Assembly: GCA_002779425.1 (NCBI GenBank)
Contig: PEWP01000055.1
Span: 1-10,933, forward strand
DNA length: 10,933 nt
Origin: a bacterium (Candidatus Gribaldobacteria) CG07_land_8_20_14_0_80_33_18
GTDB taxonomy: Bacteria > Patescibacteriota > Minisyncoccia > Minisyncoccales > CG1-02-41-26
Direction: 5' to 3'
The position numbers and the translations under genes were made by a program. This document shows, piece after piece, positions 10,841 through 10,933 of the stretch. A model generated the notes under the pieces. That model searched no databases. It was not told where the DNA came from and saw nothing but the letters and a program-made list of their open reading frames with translations. Positions within the stretch are counted from its first letter, which is position 1, and the number at the start of each line of letters is the position of its first letter.

Positions 10841-10933
10841 ATTATGAAATAATATAGCGAGCGGTAGCGAGCGATTATTATGAAATAATATAGCGAGCGG
10901 TAGCGAGCGATTATTATGAAATAATATAGCGAG
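10841..10933. repeat. Perfect 36-bp tandem repeat reaching the right edge
   Basis: Units 10841-10876 and 10877-10912 are identical, and 10913-10933 is the first 21 bp of a third. Each unit has a GC-rich half with GCGAGCG twice (separated by GTA) and an AT-rich part that, across the junction, forms the hairpin TATTAT-GAA-ATAATA. All plus-strand frames contain stops (ATG AAA TAA in one). Two minus-strand frames stay open, so a minus gene ending here cannot be excluded. No spacers, so not CRISPR. The core resembles the GCGAGCGAAGCGAG repeats near rpsP. Confidence 0.95.

Noticed and set aside
10841..10933. CRISPR array with 36-bp repeats
   Set aside because: The units are contiguous and identical with no spacers between them.

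Overview
The window looks like a piece of an AT-rich, reduced bacterial genome of the Candidate Phyla Radiation (Patescibacteria, Parcubacteria-like). This rests on short housekeeping proteins, very tight gene spacing, an almost complete lack of Shine-Dalgarno sequences, short tandem repeats inside conserved genes, and the gene order. It is an inference; no lineage marker was tested.

Layout. From 1 to about 4730 everything is read on the minus strand. In transcription order this is rnhB, then rpmF-nusB-rnc-rpsP, then a small transcription unit of its own (about 1557-1923), then khpA, trmD, tRNA-Tyr, tRNA-Thr and the start of rpmG, which runs off the left edge. This is a translation and RNA-processing block (L32, NusB, RNase III, S16, KH protein, TrmD, tRNAs, L33). 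rimM and rplS, usual companions of rpsP/trmD, are absent. From 4829 onward genes are on the plus strand: a beta-helix repeat protein of unknown function, dnaE (DNA polymerase III alpha) and thrS (threonyl-tRNA synthetase lacking the TGS domain), packed as one operon. The last 540 bases hold no clear protein gene. They contain a consensus promoter, a roughly 330-nt structured RNA of unknown class ending in an intrinsic terminator, another extended -10 element, and a perfect 36-bp tandem repeat that is still running at the right edge, where it may have broken an assembly.

The most unusual part is around rpsP. Its C-terminal tail is interrupted by a GC-rich element of two 69-bp tandem units. Each unit holds two hairpins, and five stem positions differ between units by compensatory double changes. 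The units carry a TGA that truncates S16, while 30 codons of a Glu/Lys/Pro-rich tail survive in frame beyond the element. A single-core copy of the same element sits just upstream of rpsP, and degenerate cores lie at the edges of rpmF and possibly nusB/rnc. Other oddities are the small transcription unit with the only perfect Shine-Dalgarno in the window and an in-frame amber codon, a tRNA-Thr with altered D- and T-loop identity positions, and 7-bp repeat tracts that add lysine-rich loops to TrmD and RNase HII.
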